Positions 11,101-23,100 of a stretch of DNA of 64,000 bases are shown here, piece by piece (the stretch's first letter is position 1; every line of letters begins with the position of its first letter). The stretch covers positions 10,575,598 through 10,639,597 of the forward strand of contig JAYGXS010000002.1 in assembly GCA_036362985.1 (NCBI GenBank), given 5' to 3'. The DNA comes from Ligula intestinalis (Eukaryota; Platyhelminthes; Cestoda; Diphyllobothriidea; Diphyllobothriidae). The translations under genes and the position numbers were made by a program. The notes below the pieces were generated by a model that saw nothing but the letters and a program-made list of their open reading frames with translations, was not told where the DNA came from and did not search any database.

Positions 11101-14100
11101 GAGGATCGCGGGGGCTTTTCAGTGGAATACAGTATGCGCCAGAATTCGCACAACATGTCATCATATGCGAAAGATTGATACTTTTTTGCTGATCGGCATC
11201 GAGTCAGGTTGTGCTATTGATTATTATTTAATGAGCTTCGTTCTGACCAATAACAAAGCGTGCGTACTGTTAAAAGTAGCTACTTAAATAGCATGCGTTT
11301 TTATCATTGATTTTGATTGCCTTTATAAATTCAAATATATTTTATGCAAAACGCAAACTCGTTTGGTAGAAAATTACGCATTTTTTAAATTTAATTTTTG
11401 TGGTTTTAAAAAAGTTTATAAATTTTCGAATAATTTCGAAACTTACTGACTGTTAGACTCTAATTAAAGGTATACAACCAGCGCACTGCGTACATTAACT
11501 TAAAGGGAAATTACATGTTTGCTTACAATTTAAGGAAGAAGTCACACAGTTCTCATAAAATGTCGCAATAGGTGTGGAACATGCTTCATACAGTATAGGT
11601 AGCATTATTTAATTGACGACTGTGATATATTATGAATTAACACTTCACAATCGTAAAAAAGCTCATGATTAGAAATTTTTTAAAACAGAAGGAAGCCGCT
11701 TCTCTAAGTATAAATTTTAAAAAGGCGTAATTTGCTATCTAACAAGTACAAAAAATAATTTTCTCATGCATTTTTTCCACAAAATATATTTGAATTTATA
11801 AAGACAACCAAAATTAATGATGAATACGTATACTATTTAAGTAGCTACTTTTTACAGTACACACGTTTTGTGAGTGGTCAAAACGAAGTTCCTTAAAAAT
11901 GCCGGCATCCTATCATGACTGCAATATTTTCAGAATAGACGTTACGATAACTAGTATCACAACCTGAGTCCATGCCGATTAGCGAAAGAGTATCAATCCT
12001 TCGCATATGTTGGCATGTTGTACGAATGCTGGCGCGTACTGTATGTATCTTTTCCTATGATTATTTTCAAAGATTGTGTTTAACTGAATATACGCGTTGG
12101 ATTCTTTAAAAGGTAGGATTATTTTGGATTACTCTCAGAAAGCCACATATTTTCGTCTTAGCAAGTGTGTGCCTTATACCAGACATTTTCTAGTTGCTAA
12201 AGGGTAAAGGAAAAAACGTTGGACTCAAACCTGAGGTGGCTTGGGCAGGCGGTTTTGGTGGAGCATATCTTGGTTCTGAGGCTTTTGGTTTGACAGTGGC
12301 CGGCTAAAAAATGCGAAAACACGACTTTTTATTGGTTTTCAATTACAATGACACGATTATAGAAAACAGGCTAGTAAGTTCGGTCTGTAGGAAAAAGTCA
12401 CATTTGCTTTAAATAGACAAGCTCGAATATTTGACTGCTATCTGTAATCCCGGATATATGCGTGAAACTGCTATTGCTCGACGACTGACCCGAATATAAG
12501 ATGGAGCTTTACTTGTCGAGTTTGTCATTTTAATTCGGTCAAATCTGGGCATATATCTATTAAAATTAATATGTCTGCTTCCGAATGACAGATGACAGTT
12601 CTTACTTAAATGCTTAAAATTTCGGAAATAAGTAATACAAAAAATACTAAAACCGGCACTTGCGACCCGTGATCGCGGAGCGTCAGCACACGTTCAACAA
12701 CAAATCAGAAGTGGTCAGTTATAAGGAATTTAGAATTCAAACTAGGAATCAACGAAGTACGAAAAGAGGATAATTCTCAGATGCAAGTCAAAGTCATGAA
12801 AGGTTTTTTATATCCTTTTACCCATTTTTAATTGACTGCCGTGGAGACACATGAATCCTAACCAAGACACTCCAGAGTTTTATAAAATAACCTCCAGATA
12901 CCACCTGTAGGTACAAATATTAGTTTCACTGAGCTTAATTTAAATTCACAAATAAAAGATGAAGAGCAACAAGCCGATCGTATCGGCCGATTTATCCTAG
13001 AAAGAGATAGGAGGTGTTCAGTATGCTCCAAAACTACGGATCAACGCTGTGTAGGATTTCACATGGCGACTAATAATCCAGGATCAGGGGGTGTAGCCGA
13101 GAAGGCCAGAGTTGATGAATCGCCATTACCGATAATATAGAGCGTTATTGGCCAACTATATCCTAACCCCAGGTGTTGAGCACGCAAAATTATGACACGG
13201 CTAGTAATCAATCAGCCAGGCTGTGGGTAGTCGACCAAATAGCTCTAGTTATAGACCTACTGCTTTGATGGTTTTCATGATAAATAAAACGTAAGGGGTA
13301 CTTTTGCGAAAAACGTCTTGTTACACTCAGTTATACTTAAGATTTTACAAGTACTTTCAACTACAACTTTTTTCGGTTGTAGTTAAAAAAAACTGTCGTC
13401 AAAAGAATTTGCATAGGCGCAGACTCCTTGTGGTACTAAGAAATAAAATTCTGAGAAAATGTATTCTTCGTCTTTCTAATATAGAAATTTAATACTTCTA
13501 AAACTGCATATAAAAGCCTTCCTTGCCAATTAAAAAATATTCATAGACAAACGGGGGGAGATTGTCTAGACTCGGAACAAAGTGTTATATAACCAGTAGA
13601 TTTAGTTCAAAAGTACGACTGAAAGGTTAAAATTCTTCTCGGGTGACTTTCTTCCAGGTAGTTCACGAGTTGTGCATCCGAGATTGAGCACGGCACAGTG
13701 GATTAATTGACTGTATAATGCTCCACATTTATACATTTTGCAACCACGCTTATCTTTTGAAAGCACAGTAAAAATGTTTGGATTAGAATTATGTAATGTT
13801 TGGCGCACAATAAGCAACCTGTCTGTCCAACTTGAATAAAATGTTAAAGTCAAACACTGCAAAAACGACGGTTTGCCTCTTGTTACTACAAAGGGCCCTA
13901 CCTGGAAGCTTCTAACTAGGCCACACATACTTAAACTGAATTGACCACTGAGGTGGCCGGTCTCTAGGGCAATCGAAGTCTAAGGTCGCTCCCTCAGGTG
14001 AAGCGCCTTCACAAAGATGCGTATTTTGCCGTTGCCTAGGAACCAGTTTGGCCGACGCTAAGGAACGTTTATTCGCATTTGAGAATTGCTGCTGTTGTTG

Positions 14101-17100
14101 CAACTGGCTGTTCCGGATTTCAGACTATACGCGCTGCCCGGAGTTTAAGAACTTATGCCATAACTTCAAAGTCTGAATAAACCGATGAATATCCGAATCA
14201 AATCGCCTAAAGCTCAGTTACCATAAAATGTTAGCAATGCGTATACTCGCAAGAAATAATCATGGTTTCTTATAAGTTCAAATAATTGTGAGTCCGTAAG
14301 TGTGAAAACGTGACTACACAGACCCAGATAGCACGCAAACATAATTTTGCGAGCATAAGAAATGCTTTCAAACAAGAGGGTGGACTATTCGCTATCAGGA
14401 ATTTAATATCATCAGAAATGTAAGGTTATAACAACAAAGCTAGACATACGGCATAAGAAGGGATTTGAGACCGCCTCTAGTTGCTTTAATGGTTCCGTGG
14501 CCAACAATGCTGAACTTCTACACTATGCATCTTTAAAGTGGCGGCACGCTGCGCAAAATTTTTCCAGGACGGGGGTGAACGGGTTGAAATCCCCGTCCTG
14601 AGCCTCATCCTAGGTGGGGTTATAGCCCCGTTTACCCCCGTTTTCCACCCGCCCTAAGTAGGGGTAAACGGGGATTGTGCTGGCTGGGTTACAATCTACT
14701 TTTATTGTCCCTCATTTTTGAAACGTGCATTCATCAATAATGGAAATTTCATATACAAATATACATATATAGATTAAATGGATCCGAAAAAGCAAAGGGA
14801 GACCGGAATGGCCATTTCTGGCGCAGATACAAGGACGGATCTGCTTTTTCTGCTTGTAATTTGTGTCTTTTTCAAATTATGATGCACCTGTTGTTAAATC
14901 TGAAGTTTATTTTCCGGGACTCTTTATTTCTGGATCAAATTTTACATTTTAGCAAATTTTGGTTTTTTCAGACGTGTTAAGACTTCACGTAATGGTTAAT
15001 CAATGACTTAATATGAAATAAAATATATCTGGTTATTTAAACCTAACGAATATGTACGTACAGAAAAATTGCATAGCATAGTGGAGGAAGTTCTCTGATA
15101 TAATCTGTCAAAGAAATCTGTGAAACGTTTTCGAGTAAATAAGTTGATTTTGAATGGATGGAACGGTAAGGTGTATGATTCATTGTTGAAAGTATTGGTT
15201 CATAGCAAACTCCATACGTCAAGGGTTAGATAGATCCATTATGCAAATATTTAGCTCCGAAATTTCGACTGGTGCTTAAAATCGTCTAGGTGCATTGCGC
15301 ATCTTAAGCATTATAAGAACAAAACTTGAACTGCATAAATATACGTAAGAAGTACGTAGGCACTTTGAATTGTCTGTCCTTGATGGTAGGTCAGTCTTTC
15401 AAGTGTGTTTGCTTTGGCTGAATTTCATTAAGAGTATTGGTCCATGCCTAGATTACAAGTCATCCAAAAACTTGAATTTTAAAAGACCCTTAACCGTCTG
15501 TACCCCAAGATAGATTATACTAATAAGTATTGCGCAAATAAGTTATTTTTCCATTTTCGATTCACGCAAATAATTAAATGATGTACATTAGAGGACCCAT
15601 GAGTATAAACTGGAAGGGGTACCCAGTCTGCATTTCGGGTTCAAAATAAAACCAACTCGATGCCCTTTGCTCGCAGAATGCGGATTGCTGGCTCAACAAA
15701 CTAAATTTCGATCTTATATGAAGACACTAGTCAGACTTTAATTTTGTAGGCATTCCTTGTCTTCAGTGTGAATACGGGTTGTTAACGAGAGAATAGTACA
15801 GCCAGTATGATTTTCCCGTTCCCCTGGCTCCTCAGAATTTTCTAACGGACAGGCGTAAGAATAAAAAGCATTTATTAATCACGTTTAAATATTAGACGAT
15901 TGGGCAAAGACAATATGCCTGAGCCCAAGTGGAAAGTTCTTACTCGTATCCATAGATTACTACTATATTTTAACAAAATTTGTTATTAATTTTGACCTTA
16001 CACAGCCGTAATCGACAGTAAATAACCCTGAGCAGGAAATAATGGACTTGTACTTGTGCAGTCAACGTTTGATTTGAAACACTAACTCAAATCCGTAAGG
16101 TGCAAAAATCTGCATGCAAAACAAAGTTTTGGAAAATTAATCTTGTGTTGAGTTTTCTACATTTTTCTCAACAATCGGACCAGAAGCCGTCAAAACAGTA
16201 ACTTCTCGGAAATATAAAAAGCATTTCAGAAAAGTTAAACTCAACTTAAAATAAATGATCAATCCCAAAATGTCAGAAGGACAAAAAGCCAAGAGATGTT
16301 GGAGAACACACAAAAGAACGTCTGTTAAGAAGCTCCTGTGTTTGCCGTCATTAGAAAAAAACAGAAAACCTACCGTTTTTCTCGGCTTTCCAGCCACAAT
16401 TCGAGCTTTCGCCTGCTGTTCCCGGCAAAATGCAATGTGCCTTTCAGCAGCTTTTTCGTTAAACCGCCGTTGACAGTATTCGCATTGCACAAGGTCTAAA
16501 AGTAAGGTCAACTATAATTTTTAGACGACGTCTTCTGATATGAATAAGGAACCAATAACAGGTTGCGTCCCAAAAATAATTTTATATATTATCATTGCAT
16601 CTAAGCAAGTTTAATGCCAAGACGTTTGAAACGAACTCATATCTGTCGACTTGGCGTTTCGAAAATTGGGAGGATTTGTTGAAGCTCCTGTATTTTCGGT
16701 GGAAATAGTAAAATGTGTCTTTGACCATTCGAAAATATTTTGTTACAATTCTATTGAAAATAGGTCACGAGGCAGTCGGGCATTAAAACATTCAGTAGGG
16801 AATGCTCAACTTACCAAAACAAATCGCTTGAACTAAATATGTAGCGGATAAATCCACAAAATATATAAAACGTCTTAGAAAAGATGCAACGAAAAACTTT
16901 CTAGTGTAGAGCTAACTATTAGTAACTTATCTACCACACTACACTAGTGGAGAAGGGTGAAAAAACTGTATAAAAAATGGCTTTTTAACACGCATTGAGA
17001 AGGATGCGCTAAAAGCCTGTTCCTATAGCGAACACAAAAACATTGTTTACTTGAACGTATGAAATAAGGTGCTTATTTGTTACTCTGTCCTCAAAATCCA

Positions 17101-20100
17101 CTAGGCCGAAGCATCCACTGGCCCAATTATTTAAACCTGCGATATATAGCTATGGATTAAGGACTTTCTCGACTTCTGGTCCTTCTTTTGCCTACTCTGT
17201 TTACAAGATAGTCCCTGACACAATGTTATACAGTGCCTGTAGATGTTGTACCTTTCTTCAACGTCGTGGACTGTAAACTTGAGCATTCCTCTTTCCTTCG
17301 TCGGCTGGTTGAACATTCTTGAGTTGCTGCTACCAACTACCTACCCTCTCGTCTGAACTTTAGCTGTGCGGGAACAAGGGACATGAAAGCATAAACAGAC
17401 CGCTGACGCTAGTTATAACCAATTGGCCCGCAGTAAAGTATGAATAAGTATAAAAAGGTAACATTTTAACACTCCCAAATCACGCATCTGCGATCATATA
17501 CCAAATTTGGGCATTACTCTCCCTCTGCTATCACCTTCGCATGGCAAATGACGCGTAACAATCATCAGAATTATAGCACTTTGCTGGAGTGTCGCCTAAC
17601 ACCATGCCCAAACAAACAGTCTAACCTGAACGTCCGCTGAGTAGACTGTCTGGTTTTATGGTCAGCATGTAAATTTGCCTGCAACTTTCGGCTTGTTTAA
17701 CTCTACCCTGAGAAAGCCAGCGATCAAATGAAGTAGAATGGAGCGCTGGCGAGTCAAACTTATTCGCCGTTGTAAATGGGATAATATGTTCCTGTATAAT
17801 TTGGCTTAAATGAAAGGCTTAAAAACTCATTTGTCCGCCCAGTCAGCTAGAATTCACAGTTTGTGTTTTTTTAATAAGTGAGATATTTCAGAAAAGCAAA
17901 CTTTGTTAAAGCGTATACAGATTTCAATACGATTTGAATTTATGTTCGATTAAAAATCCATTGGATATTTTTCTGTGCTTGAGAAAAAGTACCGTGGTTT
18001 ATTGGGTACATGCAACAGGAATTAGAAATAAATAAGGAAATGGCTGTATCTCAGATTATATTAACGAATAACTTAAGATAACTAGGCCACTGAATCACAA
18101 TTCCTACATAACGCAAAGTATCACGGATTTTTAATCAAAGAGACAACTGCCTAAACAAAATAAAATAATGGAAATCAGAAATTTTCCTTCAATTCTGATA
18201 AAAAATATTCAGGTTGCATATGAAATAAACATGTTCATACTTTAGGGTAGCAAATCACGGAAGGTTATTAGGCCGTTTTAAACTACTTGCTGTAACAGTA
18301 TTCCTCTTGACAATCTACTTTAAAATTAGCTGCGCAATTATATTTTTAACACACATGTACGCAGAAAATACTAATTCCATGCGCAGAATGCCATATTTAC
18401 TGATCGATGTCATTCGCTACGTTTAGCTGACATCGTAAAACTTAATAGCGGGGCACACAGTAGCAAGCTAAATTTTACACAACAAAGGGTTTGTATACAG
18501 TCAAATAGTCGTTTTTCTGTAAATAAAATCCCCCGCAAACAAGTATTTTTGAAGCAATCTTTGGCAATTAATACAAAACAGTCATGTCTAATCGACGAAA
18601 AATCAGTATCTTCGCATCACGGGTTATAGGCTGACAAATTCGGTCCGAACAGATTAACTGCTCTTTCATGATATTTAAAATACCAGTTAAATAGGGACAG
18701 TTCTCAAGACTTTAAACACCTGGTTGCGAAGCAATAATAGGATTTTATTTATGAAGTTGCTGGCGGTTTGTAAGTCCGTGTAATTATAGCTTCTCTCAAG
18801 TACGTCCTCTGTGATAAAAAAACACCTGTAGGCACCATATCCTCCTCAAAGTCTTTGTTTTATACTACTCTGTTTTGGAAGGCTTATACAAGAATAAGTA
18901 GGGAATACCTCCAGACGCCATTCGAGGCAGCAGTTTTTCTTTGTGTCAAAAGCACAATGGGGTGTTTTTATTATTTTTGACCCATCGCTGAATATTTTGG
19001 CAAACTTGGCCGGACTTAAAACCAAGTTAGCAAAGGCAACGCTTTGGTTCACCCAATGCACCAACCACCTGAGATAGGGGGTCTCATCAGGAGCCGTGAG
19101 TTCAATAAGACTTGACTCAAGTTAGCCGTCCAGTCTACTGCTGAGTAGGGAGTGGATCACTGCAGTTAGCTGACTGTCCCAATATGATTTCCTAAGTTAC
19201 CAATCCAAAATACGCCAGATGGCTAACAGGCACATTTAGTACACAGGAGGCTGTAGTTGCGGTAAGGAGGTGTAGGGTTGCAATAGGCTAGGCGAGCAAC
19301 TTGACCAAAGCCTGATCAAACTCAGGGTAGAGTGTCGATTCTGCTTACGCCTTTCGTTTGCTGTCGTGGGTTCGAATCCCTTCAAAGCCACCGAGTTTGT
19401 CACTGTTGGACCAAACAAAAAGCTCTAAACGTTTATTACATCCAATCTTGAGTGCAGCATAACTGCGAATTATCTGCGCCTGTACTTCTGGTATTTTATA
19501 GGGATTTCAGTGTTTTTTTTTATGAAGCCCATAAAAATATATGCAGATTTAAGAGCAATGTGAATGAAGAATTGTCTGAAGAAGAAGAAGATGCGATCAC
19601 TGGAACCAGAACCTAATTTTCCTGACGTTTCGGATTCCGTCGGGAATCCTTAGTCATAGGTAATCGTAAACAGGTCTGAGACATGCGCATGTCTCAGACA
19701 TGTCTTCAGTTGTCTGTTAAAGAAAAGATAATCAGATTATTTCTTAACATTTTCAATGAGATTCATTACCATTCTTAGATAAATGCAGTATTACTGCATA
19801 GAGGTCACTCTAGACATAGGTCGACAAATTTACGTTAAACGTGCCAGTTTGCACACTGCTAAACTCAATAAAATTGTTTTTATCGCACTTTTAAGCATTC
19901 GCATAAACAGTTTCTTGTGATATAACCACTGGATTTGGTCAAAGTATCATTTTGAATGAAAATTGTCACTTAGGAAAGGCAGTCTTTTGTCATCGTTGTC
20001 ATCCTTTATCTCATGGGTAGTTGTAGCAGATAATAAAATAAATCAAAATCGTGTTATTTTAGAAATTCCAGCCATTGTAATCTCCTGTGCGAAATACATT

Positions 20101-23100
20101 ACATTTCCTCTTGATCATTGTATTTTGCTATTATTTAATTCGAGCAAGATTAATTTAACTTAAGGTTTTCTAACCACAACCTTGTTTTTTTATTTTGACA
20201 TATCCCTGCTAGCACAATCCCCGGATTGGACGAGTATGGCGACGGGGGAATACGGGGCTATCCGAGAATGAAGTAATTAGTCAGGAACCTTAACTTTTGT
20301 CATTGCTGTGCATTAAAATCCTTCGGGGCAGAAATGCAACTTAAGTAATTTTTTGCATTATTCTATGTAAAGAAGATGTTAAAATTAAAAATTAGTAGGT
20401 TTGTAAAGTATAATCGGATAGAATGCATGGATCCCATGGACGTTGAATAAAGCAAGGGTTTTGTATTAACTTCCCAAGAGGGCGGTCATTCTTCGCCTTG
20501 ACCTGTCGTTCCTTCCGTCGCGTGATTACCACCGTTTTGAGTTGAACGTCATATCTACCATTTTTTGTCCAGGTACGAATGTTTTTTTGTAATTTCTGTA
20601 CGTTTCTCATAATGTCATTGTTTAATTATTGACCATTAGCGCCGCCCCATTATAACTCGCTGATTAGGTTACTGAAACAGTCTGCGTATGAAATGTGCAG
20701 AAATACCTGAAGAATTGTGTTGTTCAGTAAAGATTGAAAGTAAATATGCAGCGATCATACTACGGATTACACCGGAGCACTATATAAAAGCACATACAGC
20801 GCAGAAAGCGGGCCTATCTGGAGAATTTTCGCGATGAAATTGCAACGCGTCCGTCAACGTCGATTGTCGTTGAAACTGAAGACGCCGAACTGGAGATGCC
20901 TGTATTCACGCCATAAATTCCTTTCACTACGTATTAAGTGTTTCTGAGAGCGTACTTGATGGAAACGTACGGGAAGTTGATGACAATACTGCCGCATCTA
21001 ATTATTCATTCGTTGAAGCCCTCTGAGATTTTTGCGTGCATCGGTCGTTGCGCCATACTGCTATTAAGGAGCTCTTTGATACGGTTCGTGCTTTTAGAGG
21101 GACCACTATCCCAGGTGTACCAAATAACACAAAGGCAGCAATGCAAACGCCTCGATCGTGCCTTACAAAGTCACTCAGTAATGGTTACTATGTCCACGTC
21201 GGTTTTCATGATAGCCTACTGAAGGAACTGCATACTCGTCAGAGGACCGTCATTCGTCAGGTGTGGCTGCAACTTCACATTGATGGAATGCGGCTTTTTA
21301 GAGCGTCTCGTCGATGTGTCTGGCCAGTATTGTGCCGCATTACCAACCCCTTCGTTTCCAGACCTTTTGTTATTGTTGTCTTCGCGGGTTGGAGTAAACC
21401 TGACCCTATTGACAGATTCTTTGACGACTGTGTTACGGATCTCAAGGAACTCCTCGAGCATGGCCTGGCAAATGGACTAAGTCATGGCGTTGTGAATGTT
21501 GTTCTGCGTCAGATTGTCTGCGATTCACAAGATCGTGCATACGTAAAACAAGTAACAGCACACAATGGCACATTTGGATGCGACAAGTATACGTAATAGC
21601 CAACCTTACAGGTGTTGTCACCAAGGGGTGAACTTTAACAGCCGAATGATATTTCCGACTTCTAGTGGCGCTTGAGTGAACTGAATGACGTCATTGATAA
21701 TTGCAGTCGGTGTCTTATCGTCGAGTTTGCACGTAAGTGCAGATCCCTGGAACACCTTAATTTTTGGAAGGCCTTCGAGTACCGGCAATTTTTATTGTAC
21801 ATAGGTCCCGCTGTCTTACCCTCCTTCCTAAGTTCTGACAAGTATTAACATTTTTGCTGCTTTCTACCGCTATTTACATCTTTTGTCACCCGAACTTGCA
21901 CACACTGTATGGTCAATTAGCTCGAGATTTGTTAAACAATTTTGTACATGAGTACCTCCTTCTGTATGGTCGCATTCACGTTATTTACAATGCACATTCC
22001 CTCCACATTCCGGATGACGTAAGTCACTTCGGGTTGTTGGATAATTTTTCCGCATTCCCTTTTGAGTCATATTTAGGGCGTTTTAGAGAAAAAATTAGTG
22101 GTTCCATATATGTTGCCGCCCAGGTGTACCGCCGATATTTTGAAAAGCTGCAGTCTGAGTCACAAGCATGCACTGTCTTGCTGATTGACGATGAGGGTGT
22201 TGTGAGGCCTTTTCATTTACGCGGCGGCTCAGACGCCATTTTACATAACGATTACGTGTTAACAAAAAAATTGCTTGATAATGTGGTTCTAATCCGCGAT
22301 AGGAATTGAGGAGGCGGTTGTTACCCCGGCAATAGCCTCCTCCGGAGGGTACGCCGCTGTACCCCATTAGGGGTCTTTGGACCCTACGAAACCTTACAAG
22401 AAGCCCGTCGGCGCGCGAGGCTGGCCGAAGACACGTCCGACCTGTCCAGTTCAGAGCCCACACATATGGGCAAAGGGTACAGGAAAAAGTAAGTGCGCAC
22501 TATTTATAATGGTTTCTTATTTAGGATTCCTCATCAATTAACAACCGAGTTTGAGATAGATACCAGCGTTTATTCATGAAGCGCTTCGAACGGGAAGAGA
22601 CTTTGTTACAGGATTGTGTATGATTATGTTCCCATTAATTTCACACTTTTGACATGTAGATTAATGTCCTCGTTACCGTTGGTGGCCGCAGCCCCAAGAA
22701 GCTTATACGAAATATACTGTCGCAGTTGCTAGGGCCACCACTGTGCACGACCTTCACCTGGCGGGAACCACAGCAGACGCGTCTTCGACCGCGTTCCCAC
22801 CCGCTCTCAGAGCGGCCAAGGTCTGCTACACCAAACCTCCCTATGATGGATCCATCTCTTCTCCTCTCCATCTGTTTTTTATGACAGAACAGCCCCTCCT
22901 GACTATGCTTCTCCGACTCCTCCTTCTCCTCTTCCTCGTCGCCGGGATTGAGGCCCACCCGTTGGGGTTCCGGATCCAACAAGGGCTACTTGCCTGCCTA
23001 CCTTCACCTGGCAAGGTTCTTCCCAAAAGGACAAGAATTCCTTCATCGGAAGCACTTTGTACACCATTTTACGGGTAGGTTGACCTCATTTTCATAACCT

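Noticed and set aside
13931..14124. Gln-rich minus-strand segment with splice-like borders as a ZC2HC1 exon
   Set aside because: It starts in phase 0 but ends in phase 2, so it cannot join exon 5 in frame, and it has no similarity to the family. It could be an exon of something else, but I cannot support it.
14672..14690. Helitron 3' terminus (hairpin plus CTRR)
   Set aside because: The order fits, but sequence similarity among copies continues beyond CTRR and no T follows it, so the end is not proven.
22743..23078. 111-residue ORF with a Leu-rich, signal-like stretch
   Set aside because: It overlaps the DUF4806-like fragment, whose codon pattern fits a transposon, and the Leu run comes from CTC/CTT-rich DNA.
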